A program made the translations under genes and the position numbers. DNA of 8,453 nucleotides, from assembly GCA_023245515.1 (NCBI GenBank), contig JAHFKE010000047.1, forward strand, positions 1 through 8,453, written 5' to 3'. Positions within the stretch are counted from its first letter, which is position 1; every line of letters starts with the position of its first letter. The notes below the pieces were generated by a model that worked only from the letters and a program-made list of their open reading frames with translations, had not been told where the DNA came from and made no database searches. This DNA is from Candidatus Levyibacteriota bacterium (lineage in GTDB: Bacteria > Patescibacteriota > Microgenomatia > Levybacterales > UBA12049). This document shows positions 1 through 5,340 of this stretch, in pieces.

Positions 1-722
1 TTGAGGCATTGAGAATGGACGGGGTTGATGTCCGACGCACGAACATGGCTCCTTTAAGAAGTAAGCTCATTCCTGTGGCTGGACGGATCCATTCTAAAAT
101 CGCTGTTATTGACGATACTGCATGGCTTTTAGAGCCAAACTTGGGTGAGGAATACAATTTTTCCCATGCAAATAATGTTGTACGGTTTACTGATCCGGCT
201 GTTGCCGATGTATTTGTTGATTATGCGCAAAAGGTACATAACAATGAAAAATTTAACGATTACTCTGTTCCCATAAATGATACCTGCACATTTTATGCAG
301 ATGCTGGTACTCCTGGGCGTTCTGTTATTAGGGACACTGCAATTTCTATGGTAAGAAGTGCTGAGCATGATATTAAATTTGCGAGCCAATTTCCTCCCTC
401 TGGTAAGATGAGAAAAGAGCTGATAAAAAAGGCAAATGAAGGCAAAGTTATCACTTTTTATACTTCTAAGGAATTTGAAAATTCTTTACTCATGAAGAAA
501 TTTTTGGAGAATCCTAATATACAAGTAGTGTTTAATGATGGGATAGTGCATTCAAAAGCTTTATTGATAGATGCCGATAAAGATGATAATACAGGGAAAG
601 TGTTATTTGGCACTAATAATATTCATCCTTTGGGCATATGGGGTGGTACGGGAGAAATTGCCATAAAGTCGGCTGATCAAAGTTTTGTTAAGCAAGTCAA
701 TGAATTTTTTGTGAATATATAA
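1..722 (+). CDS. Phospholipase D superfamily protein, 3' part only
   Basis: The reading frame is open to the left window edge (codons GAG GCA precede the TTG at 9), so the N-terminus is missing. Two HKD motifs (HxK-x4-D) are visible: HSKIAVID with its His codon at 90, and HSKALLID with its His codon at 549, the latter followed by GTNN. In this superfamily the two motifs form one active site that works through a phospho-histidine intermediate; members include cardiolipin synthases, phosphatidyltransferases and nucleases. After the first motif the sequence reads WLLEPNLGEEY, where cardiolipin synthases usually have a GG-containing stretch, so the substrate cannot be named. The 3' half looks more AT-rich than glyQS. 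The gene ends in TAA about 60 bp before glyQS and is followed by a probable terminator. Membership of the superfamily is firm; the exact activity is open. Confidence 0.85.
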   Translation, partial: EALRMDGVDVRRTNMAPLRSKLIPVAGRIHSKIAVIDDTAWLLEPNLGEEYNFSHANNVVRFTDPAVADVFVDYAQKVHNNEKFNDYSVPINDTCTFYADAGTPGRSVIRDTAISMVRSAEHDIKFASQFPPSGKMRKELIKKANEGKVITFYTSKEFENSLLMKKFLENPNIQVVFNDGIVHSKALLIDADKDDNTGKVLFGTNNIHPLGIWGGTGEIAIKSADQSFVKQVNEFFVNI

Positions 723-738
723 TTAAGAGACGTCTTCC

Positions 739-768
739 AAATCACTCCAGTTCGAGAATGATTTTTTT
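739..768 (+). terminator. Probable intrinsic terminator after the PLD-type gene
   Basis: AAATCA (739-744) pairs with TGATTT (759-764), and CTC (745-747) can extend the stem with GAG (754-756) across a two-base bulge. A run of seven T (762-768) closes it. The hairpin is AT-rich and partly uses the T-run, so it is moderate in quality. It sits directly against the glyQS -10 box, so the transcript would end where the next begins. Confidence 0.4.
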
Positions 769-776
769 GCTATAAT
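768..776 (+). promoter_or_regulatory. Extended -10 promoter of glyQS
   Basis: TGC at 768-770 followed by a perfect TATAAT at 771-776 forms an extended -10 element. No good -35 box is found 16-18 bp upstream, which extended -10 promoters can tolerate. Only six bases (gtcttt) separate the box from the ATG at 783, so the transcript should start at or within a base or two of the start codon and carry no Shine-Dalgarno site. Confidence 0.75.
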
Positions 777-782
777 GTCTTT

Positions 783-2258
783 ATGGCTGAAAATACAAAT
801 TTAATGGAAAAGATTGTTGCTCTTGCGAAGAGGCGCGGTTTTATTTATCCCGGATCTGAGATCTATGGTGGACTTGCCAACACGTATGATTATGGACCTG
901 TGGGGACAGAGCTTCTGCGTAATATTAAAGATCTTTGGTGGAAGAATTTCGTTCAGAGAAGAGATGATGTTGTAGGTCTTGAGGCAAGTCTTATCTCTCA
1001 TCACAAAATCTGGGAAGCCTCAGGGCATACGGCGGGATTTGCTGATGCCATGATTGACTGCAAAAACTGTAAGGGTAGAATGCGTGCCGATCATCTCCTT
1101 GAGAATTATATTGAATCGCTTGATCCTGCAGTCAGCGCAGAGGTCATTAATTCGCTTGGAGTTAAAAATAAAGATCTCGTAGTCGCTTTGAAAACCGGAA
1201 AAGTAGAAGGATTGCCAATTGAGGCGCTTGAGAATATCAGGGCAAATCTGAGCAATCTTCCTAAGAAGCCTCTGGTATGTCCGAATTGTGGCGAGAATGA
1301 TTGGACTCCTATCCGCAAATTTAATCAGCTTTTCCCTGTGCAGCTGGGAATCGTAGAGGGTGAGCAGGGGCAAGCATATTTACGTGGTGAAACAGCTCAA
1401 GGAATGTTCATCAACTTTAGAAATGTTGTGGATTCAACAAGGGTACGATTGCCCTTTGGTATCGCGCAGCAGGGAAAGAGTTTCCGTAATGAAATAACTC
1501 CCGGAAACTCAGTGTTCAGAACGATTGAGTTTGATCTGAGTGAGATTGAATACTTCTTCGACCCTGAAGTTACGAAATGGGAAGAAGTCTTTGAGAACTG
1601 GAAGAAGACAATTTACGAATTTGTGACCAAGCAAGTCGGTGTTAAGGAGGAGAATCTTCGCTGGAGGCCTCACACTGACGAGGAGCGATCTTTTTACAGT
1701 AAAAGGACTGAAGACCTCGAATATAAATTTCCTTTCGGTTTTAAAGAGTTGTGGGGTCTTGCTTATAGGACTGATTATGACTTAACCCAGCATATGAATC
1801 TTTCTAGAAAAGATCTGGCAATTACAGACCCGCAGACAGGGAAGAAGATTGTGCCTCATGTTATTGAGCCGGCAGTTGGTATGAATCGTCTTATGCTTAT
1901 GACTTTGGCAGACGCGTACTCAGAGGATGATAAGAGGGTCGTTCTAAAACTCGATCCGAAAATTGCACCATATAAGGTGGCTGTTTTCCCGCTTCTTGCC
2001 AATAAAACAGAACTGATAGATAAGGCAAAGCAGGTGTTCAATGAGTTAAATGCTCATTTTGTAGTAACTTTTGACGATAGGGGCAACATTGGTAAGCGAT
2101 ATCTCTATCAGGATGAAATCGGAACGCCTTGGTGTGTAACCGTCGACTTTGATTCGCTTGAGGATGGCGCTGTTACTGTGAGAGATAGAGACACCATGGA
2201 GCAGGAAAGGGTAGCGATAAGAGATTTAGCTTCATATTTTACTCAAAAATTAGGTTAG
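783..2258 (+). CDS. glyQS: Glycyl-tRNA synthetase, alpha2 type (class II)
   Basis: This cytoplasmic enzyme charges tRNA-Gly with glycine at the expense of ATP. The 491 residues match the single-chain alpha2 enzymes rather than the alpha/beta form with separate GlyQ and GlyS. The N-terminal catalytic start EIYGGLANTYDYGPVG lies at residues 26-41. Two CxxC pairs (C93/C96 and C166/C169) probably bind zinc and flank an insertion of about 70 residues. RGETAQG is at 201-207, class II motif 2 (FRNEITPG) at 234-241, and motif 3 (VIEPAVGMNRLML) at 360-372. Residues from about 395 form the anticodon-binding domain, with FDDRGNIGKRY at 430-440 and the DEIGTPWCVTVDF region at 444-456. The ATG at 783 is chosen because it follows the -10 box by six bases and the protein begins as family members do. 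The gene appears monocistronic. Confidence 0.97.
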   Translation: MAENTNLMEKIVALAKRRGFIYPGSEIYGGLANTYDYGPVGTELLRNIKDLWWKNFVQRRDDVVGLEASLISHHKIWEASGHTAGFADAMIDCKNCKGRMRADHLLENYIESLDPAVSAEVINSLGVKNKDLVVALKTGKVEGLPIEALENIRANLSNLPKKPLVCPNCGENDWTPIRKFNQLFPVQLGIVEGEQGQAYLRGETAQGMFINFRNVVDSTRVRLPFGIAQQGKSFRNEITPGNSVFRTIEFDLSEIEYFFDPEVTKWEEVFENWKKTIYEFVTKQVGVKEENLRWRPHTDEERSFYSKRTEDLEYKFPFGFKELWGLAYRTDYDLTQHMNLSRKDLAITDPQTGKKIVPHVIEPAVGMNRLMLMTLADAYSEDDKRVVLKLDPKIAPYKVAVFPLLANKTELIDKAKQVFNELNAHFVVTFDDRGNIGKRYLYQDEIGTPWCVTVDFDSLEDGAVTVRDRDTMEQERVAIRDLASYFTQKLG

Positions 2259-2280
2259 CTTTATGTCAGGTTCCTAGTTG

Positions 2281-2310
2281 TTGACTAGTTATAAGTGCCT
2301 GATCTACAAT
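2281..2310 (+). promoter_or_regulatory. Promoter of the unknown gene at 2319
   Basis: TTGACT (2281-2286) and TACAAT (2305-2310) are separated by 18 bp, and each matches the sigma-70 consensus at five of six positions. The -10 box ends eight bases before the ATG at 2319. A GTG at 2295, which would extend the frame by eight codons, lies inside the promoter spacer and is therefore unlikely to be the start. Confidence 0.6.
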
Positions 2311-2318
2311 CTGCTCAA

Positions 2319-2939
2319 ATGATCGAAACAGACACAGCTAGTCGATCAGTGAGCCCGGAGGTTTTTACAACTCTTCAAAAGGTTGATCGCTTTGCGTTGA
2401 GCGACCCTCGGTTTTCCAATCTTCGAGGAGATCTGCATTCCATCGCTGTACAGAAAGCAGCCTTTTTCCTCGATGCTTCTGAGGAAGTCGTTCATCAGAG
2501 AGCAAGGGTTCTTTATCAAAAAGAACTGGCAGAGAAAAGACTACGTGAGATGGATCCTCCCGTTCAGGGCGAACAGCATGCTTCTTATCTTGCTAATATC
2601 TATGGAAAATTTGGGTATGATTCTTTTGAGAGAAAAGAAAAAGAAATATGGGCAGGAGGATTTTATGAGATGTACGACTATTACCTAGATAATCGCCAGG
2701 GAGATCTAAAAATGGGTCTTGCGAAATGGGAGGCTAATGAGAGTTGGCAGAGCGATTTTCGGATAGAGATAGCCAGAAGAGAGGCAAGAAGTGAATTTGC
2801 CAAAGCGTTGCAGTATACTCCGGGAGATAGACAAAAAGATGCTTATGATGGCATAACAAGCAATAAAGACTTTATTAGGGCTAATGATCTGTTAACGGAA
2901 GTGATGCAAAAGTTTGTAAAGTTTGTAAATCCGACTTGA
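2319..2939 (+). CDS. Charged, helix-rich cytoplasmic protein of unknown function
   Basis: I do not recognise this 206-residue protein. It has no signal peptide, no membrane segment and no cysteine. It is rich in Glu, Lys, Arg and Ala, and long stretches look helical, for example the KELAEKRLREM and RIEIARREARSEFAKAL regions. An aromatic cluster (GGFYEMYDYYLDN) sits in the middle. The C-terminus carries KFVKFV, encoded by a 9-bp tandem duplication at 2910-2927. The ATG at 2319 is preferred to the in-frame GTG at 2295 because a good promoter ends eight bases before the ATG and would place the GTG upstream of transcription. The stop codon overlaps the -35 box of the next gene. Codon use looks normal for the window and the frame is clean, so it is probably a real protein of a lineage-restricted family. 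Confidence 0.75.
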   Translation: MIETDTASRSVSPEVFTTLQKVDRFALSDPRFSNLRGDLHSIAVQKAAFFLDASEEVVHQRARVLYQKELAEKRLREMDPPVQGEQHASYLANIYGKFGYDSFERKEKEIWAGGFYEMYDYYLDNRQGDLKMGLAKWEANESWQSDFRIEIARREARSEFAKALQYTPGDRQKDAYDGITSNKDFIRANDLLTEVMQKFVKFVNPT

Positions 2940-2964
2940 CAGCTTCTCTTATTTCCGATATTCT
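2936..2964 (+). promoter_or_regulatory. Promoter of the membrane-anchored protein gene
   Basis: A perfect TTGACA (2936-2941) overlaps the stop codon of the upstream gene. It is followed after exactly 17 bp by TATTCT (2959-2964), four of six to consensus. Seven bases separate the -10 box from the ATG at 2972, so the transcript is expected to begin at or next to the start codon. Confidence 0.65.
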
Positions 2965-2971
2965 GATTCTG

Positions 2972-3466
2972 ATGTTCAAAAATAAAAAAGTAGTAATCGG
3001 TCTCGTAGTCCTCTTGGTGCTTGTCTTGGCCGGAGGTGCTTTCTTCTTCTCTAAGTCTAAGTCAAAGGTTTCAGAAGAGCCATCAGTAGCTGAAGAAGTG
3101 GTGGGTAACTTAACCCCCGAGGAAATTGGACTTACTATTACAGCTTCACCTGACAAAAAAAAGGTTAAGTTTTCCATCGAAAAAGTTGGTGAGATAAAGT
3201 CAGTTGAATATGAATTGTCATACGAGGCTGATTCTACAGCTCAAGAGCAAGGAGAGGGTGGAGAGCCTCGCGTTCAGAGGGGAATAACAGGACAGGAGCA
3301 AGTTAAGTCGGGGGATAGTGTCTATGAATCTCCTTGGCTTGATCTAGGGAGTTGCTCCAAGAATGTTTGCCGCTACGATAAGGGGGTTGCTAAGGTTGAT
3401 CTTACCTTAAAGATTGTTAAAAACGACGGTAAAACATACATCACAGAGAAAAGCCTCGAACTCTAA
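2972..3466 (+). CDS. Single-pass membrane-anchored protein, extracytoplasmic domain of unknown family
   Basis: The 164-residue protein has a short basic N-terminus (MFKNKK), one hydrophobic segment at about residues 7-26, and a soluble remainder that should lie outside the membrane. No lipobox cysteine follows the hydrophobic stretch, so it is an anchor rather than a lipoprotein signal. After a Ser/Lys/Glu-rich linker (27-48), the rest alternates polar and hydrophobic residues as in a beta-rich domain (VKFSIEKVGEIKSVEYELSYEA; VDLTLKIVKNDGKTYITEK). C128 and C133 (GSCSKNVCRY) may form a disulfide. A low-complexity Gln/Glu/Gly stretch lies at 90-100. The ATG at 2972 is chosen over a TTG at 2936 because the TTG is the -35 box and overlaps the preceding stop. 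The next gene is mraZ, 184 bp away. I cannot assign a function; a cell-surface or envelope role is inferred from topology only. Confidence 0.8.
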   Translation: MFKNKKVVIGLVVLLVLVLAGGAFFFSKSKSKVSEEPSVAEEVVGNLTPEEIGLTITASPDKKKVKFSIEKVGEIKSVEYELSYEADSTAQEQGEGGEPRVQRGITGQEQVKSGDSVYESPWLDLGSCSKNVCRYDKGVAKVDLTLKIVKNDGKTYITEKSLEL

Positions 3467-3488
3467 ATTAGCGTATAGGTCATTGTTT

Positions 3489-3516
3489 ATAAGCCATAAG
3501 TTGTAACCCATAAGCT
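3489..3516. repeat. Four-unit heptanucleotide array, ATAAGCC type
   Basis: Four 7-bp units follow each other without gaps: ATAAGCC (3489-3495), ATAAGTT (3496-3502), GTAACCC (3503-3509) and ATAAGCT (3510-3516). The array is non-coding and lies between the membrane protein gene and the mraZ promoter. The rest of the 184-bp spacer up to the promoter holds two C-rich stretches (3521-3527 and 3566-3570) with no gene or clear terminator. Confidence 0.5.
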
Positions 3517-3578
3517 AAGCTCCCCCCTACCTCTAGTATCATCTTTTCACACGGTACACTACGCACCCCCTTTACCTG

Positions 3579-3607
3579 TTGACAACTTTTCACAGAAGGC
3601 GCAAAAT
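3579..3607 (+). promoter_or_regulatory. Promoter of mraZ and the dcw operon
   Basis: A perfect TTGACA (3579-3584) is followed after 17 bp by CAAAAT (3602-3607), four of six to consensus. Transcription would begin near 3614, at the first AAGTAG repeat. An alternative -10 box, TATAAA at 3621-3626, is closer to consensus but has no -35 partner. With either box a repressor on the repeats would block the start region. Confidence 0.55.
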
Positions 3608-3613
3608 AAATGA

Positions 3614-3640
3614 TAAGTAGTATAAAGTAGGAAAAAGTAG
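3614..3640 (+). promoter_or_regulatory. Candidate MraZ operator: three AAGTAG repeats, 10-bp period
   Basis: AAGTAG occurs at 3615-3620, 3625-3630 and 3635-3640, exactly one helical turn apart, so all repeats face the same side of the DNA. The last two copies extend to AAAGTAG. MraZ proteins are known to bind three or four short direct repeats with this spacing upstream of their own gene (TGGGN type in E. coli, AAAGTG type in mollicutes). The array ends ten bases before the mraZ ATG and overlaps the predicted transcription start, which fits autorepression. Confidence 0.75.
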
Positions 3641-3650
3641 TCTTAAATCT

Positions 3651-4085
3651 ATGTTGCTTGGACAATATGAGTCAAAGGTAGGGGATAAGCATCAGGCGGC
3701 TTTGCCGAAGAGATTTCGGGAAGAGCTGGGCGATAAGCTGATTCTAACGAAGGGATTTGAAAATTGTTTAATAGTTGTTTCGGAAGCTAGTTGGAAAACA
3801 TTACTTGAAGGCACAGAAGGAAAACCTTTTACAAATAAGGCCACACGCGAGTTGCAGAGATTCTTACTTGGTAATGCAACCTATGTGGAAATTGATAATA
3901 AAGGTAGATTTGTAATACCTGAATATTTAAGAAGTTTTGCAGGCATTGGACAGGAAATAATTTTTGCAGGAATTCAAAGGTTTGTCGAAATTTGGGATAA
4001 GCGGGCTTGGGAAAAGCATCAGGTGGAATTGGCAAAAGATATTGAAGGGATAGCGGAGAGACTGGGAGACGAAGTTGAGAGATAG
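3651..4085 (+). CDS. mraZ: MraZ, transcriptional regulator of the dcw cluster
   Basis: MraZ is a ring-forming DNA-binding protein of the AbrB fold with two half-repeats; in characterised bacteria it controls the operon it heads. The 144 residues match the usual length. The start (MLLGQYESKV) and the block QRFLLGNATYVEIDNKGRFVIPEYLR (residues 69-94) are typical. The second DXXXR motif is intact (D82-R86, DNKGR). The first is degenerate: the aligned stretch reads GDKHQAALPKRFREEL, with Gly and Gln in place of the usual Asp and Arg. No good Shine-Dalgarno site precedes the ATG; the nearest AGG is about 19 bases upstream. The next gene, rsmH, starts 17 bp after the stop, as in most dcw clusters. 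Identity is secure from sequence and context. Confidence 0.95.
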   Translation: MLLGQYESKVGDKHQAALPKRFREELGDKLILTKGFENCLIVVSEASWKTLLEGTEGKPFTNKATRELQRFLLGNATYVEIDNKGRFVIPEYLRSFAGIGQEIIFAGIQRFVEIWDKRAWEKHQVELAKDIEGIAERLGDEVER

Positions 4086-4090
4086 AAAAG

Positions 4091-4095
4091 GGAGG
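4091..4095 (+). promoter_or_regulatory. Strong ribosome binding site of rsmH
   Basis: GGAGG lies seven bases before the ATG at 4103. It is the only clear Shine-Dalgarno site in the window and belongs to an operon-internal gene; the genes with their own promoters lack one. It fixes the rsmH start. Confidence 0.8.
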
Positions 4096-4102
4096 CAGGA
4101 TT

Positions 4103-4978
4103 ATGGGCGAATATCACATAAGTGTTCTTTTACAGGAGGCAGTTGATGCTCTAGGGGTTCAGGTCGGTAAAAATTATATCGACGGGACGTTGGGTGGAGG
4201 AGGACACACGGGGGAAATTTTGAGGAGAGGCGGGAGGGTGTTGGGAGTTGATTTTGACGAAGATGCGCTTGAATACGTCAGAAAACAATTAACAATTAAC
4301 AATTCACAATTAACACTGGCGAGGGGGAATTTTAAAGACATTGATGCGCTTGCGAAGGAGAATGGGTTTGAGAACGTAGTAGGGATTTTACTGGACATTG
4401 GGGTTTCTAGCCATCATTTTGATACGGCTGAGAGGGGATTTAGCTTTCAAAAGGAAGGCCCGCTAGATATGCGGATGGATCAAACGCTTAATGTCAAAGC
4501 GGCTGATCTGATAAATATTTTAACGAAAGGAGAGATGTATGAGTTATTTACTAAATTGGGTGAAGAATGGGGCTCTCGGCCCATTATTGAAAGTATTATC
4601 AGCGCCCGTCAAATAAAACCGATAGAGACGACGGGTGAATTGGCGCAGATTATCAGTAAGGTAGCGCCAAGATCCAAGTCGGAAAGCAATCCTGCGACAA
4701 GAATTTTTCAGGCCCTGCGAATCGCGGTTAATGATGAGTTGAATAGTTTGCGAGAGGTATTGCCAAAGGCGGTAGCATTGCTTGCTCCTGGGGGGAGATT
4801 GGCAGTTATCTCTTTTCACTCACTGGAAGATAGGATTGTAAAGCACGCATTTAAGGATTTTGAAAGCGAAGGACTTGGGAAGATAATTACGAAGAAACCG
4901 ATTATACCAACTGAGCAGGAAGTTGTGCACAACAAGCGGGCGAGGAGTGCGAAATTGAGAATTTTTGAAAAACTATGA
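4103..4978 (+). CDS. rsmH: 16S rRNA (cytosine-N4)-methyltransferase RsmH
   Basis: RsmH (formerly MraW) uses S-adenosylmethionine to methylate N4 of the cytosine equivalent to E. coli C1402 in the ribosomal decoding centre. The 291 residues cover the whole family. Visible motifs are the SAM-binding loop GTLGGGGHTGEIL (28-40), the acidic D50 region, LLDIGVSS (96-103), GPLDMRMD (119-126), NPATRIFQALRIAVN (196-210), ISFHSLEDRIVK (236-247) and the C-terminal RARSAKLRI (279-287). Residues 62-71 (QLTINNSQLT) are encoded by a four-unit heptanucleotide repeat that sits in the link between the SAM-binding beta-alpha unit and the next strand; by hand comparison this link is about three residues longer than in E. 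coli. All recognisable family motifs are kept, so the enzyme is probably active. The start follows a GGAGG site, and the stop overlaps the ftsL start. Confidence 0.97.
   Translation: MGEYHISVLLQEAVDALGVQVGKNYIDGTLGGGGHTGEILRRGGRVLGVDFDEDALEYVRKQLTINNSQLTLARGNFKDIDALAKENGFENVVGILLDIGVSSHHFDTAERGFSFQKEGPLDMRMDQTLNVKAADLINILTKGEMYELFTKLGEEWGSRPIIESIISARQIKPIETTGELAQIISKVAPRSKSESNPATRIFQALRIAVNDELNSLREVLPKAVALLAPGGRLAVISFHSLEDRIVKHAFKDFESEGLGKIITKKPIIPTEQEVVHNKRARSAKLRIFEKL
4285..4312. repeat. Four-unit heptanucleotide array ACAATTA inside rsmH
   Basis: Units are ACAATTA (4285-4291), ACAATTA (4292-4298), ACAATTC (4299-4305) and ACAATTA (4306-4312). Three units make 21 bp and so keep the frame, giving QLTINNSQLT. 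The AT-only composition with alternating words stands out from the flanking rsmH sequence. Confidence 0.85.
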
Positions 4979-5259
4979 AAAGACCAATATTTATTATTTC
5001 AAGTTTGCTTTTTATCATTGTTGTGCTCTCTGTGGCGCGGGTTGCATTGGTAAACAGCATCTCGACGACAGGTATAGAGCTTGCGAATTTAGAAACAGAA
5101 ATGAAGGCGCAAAAGAAGCAAAACGAACTCTTGAAAGAGCAATACCTCCAGGCATCTTCCTTCACTAACATTGAAGCAAAGGCGAAGGAACTAGGGTTCG
5201 TAGAGGCTAAGACGCAGGTTTATTTATCAGAGCCACTTCCCCTGGCGCTCAAGCAGTGA
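4975..5259 (+). CDS. ftsL: FtsL-type cell division protein
   Basis: This small bitopic protein (94 residues) has a cytoplasmic tip of three residues, one membrane segment (about 4-26) and an extracytoplasmic heptad-rich helix (about 33-60, ELANLETEMKAQKKQNELLKEQ), followed by the short SSFTNIEAKAKELGF segment typical of FtsL/DivIC proteins. In the divisome FtsL pairs with a DivIC/FtsB partner and activates septal peptidoglycan synthesis by FtsW-FtsI. Sequence conservation in this family is low, so the name rests on topology, length and position between rsmH and ftsI. The ATG overlaps the rsmH stop (ATGA), implying translational coupling; no Shine-Dalgarno site is evident. A DivIC label would fit the sequence almost as well. 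Confidence 0.85.
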   Translation: MKRPIFIISSLLFIIVVLSVARVALVNSISTTGIELANLETEMKAQKKQNELLKEQYLQASSFTNIEAKAKELGFVEAKTQVYLSEPLPLALKQ

Positions 5260-5301
5260 TCGCGGGTCCTGTCATCACGCTGAGCGGGATGCCCCCGCTT
5301 G
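5254..5301 (+). other. GC-rich structured spacer between ftsL and ftsI
   Basis: Two hairpins can form side by side. GTGAT (5256-5260) pairs with ATCAC (5274-5278), extendable by CA/TG across a two-base bulge; AGCGGG (5283-5288) pairs with CCCGCT (5294-5299) around a five-base loop. A second GCGGG copy at 5262-5266 could compete for CCCGC (5294-5298). No T-run follows, so it is not a normal intrinsic terminator. It could act as an attenuator, a processing site or a pause before the ftsI -10 box. Confidence 0.4.
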
Positions 5302-5327
5302 TAGGTGCGTAGTGTGTTGAAAATCGC

Positions 5328-5333
5328 TACAAT
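5328..5333 (+). promoter_or_regulatory. Possible -10 box of ftsI
   Basis: TACAAT at 5328-5333 matches the -10 consensus at five of six positions and ends seven bases before the ATG at 5341. No -35 box is seen 16-18 bp upstream. The spacing to the ATG equals that of other promoters in the window, which supports an internal, leaderless ftsI transcript in addition to read-through from mraZ. Confidence 0.5.
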
Positions 5334-5340
5334 ATAAAGT

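Noticed and set aside
2274..2288. Hairpin CTAGT-TGTTG-ACTAG after glyQS as a terminator
   Set aside because: The stem is only five AT-rich pairs, there is no T-run, and the right arm is part of the next gene's -35 region.
2295..2318. GTG at 2295 as start of the unknown gene
   Set aside because: It lies between the -35 and -10 boxes of a good promoter; the ATG at 2319 follows the -10 box by eight bases.
2936..2971. TTG at 2936 as start of the membrane protein
   Set aside because: It is part of the TTGACA -35 box and overlaps the previous stop codon; the ATG at 2972 gives a normal basic-plus-hydrophobic N-terminus.
3614..3640. AAGTAG repeats as a CRISPR-like or tandem microsatellite
   Set aside because: Units are too short for CRISPR, and the exact 10-bp phase directly before mraZ is better explained as its operator.
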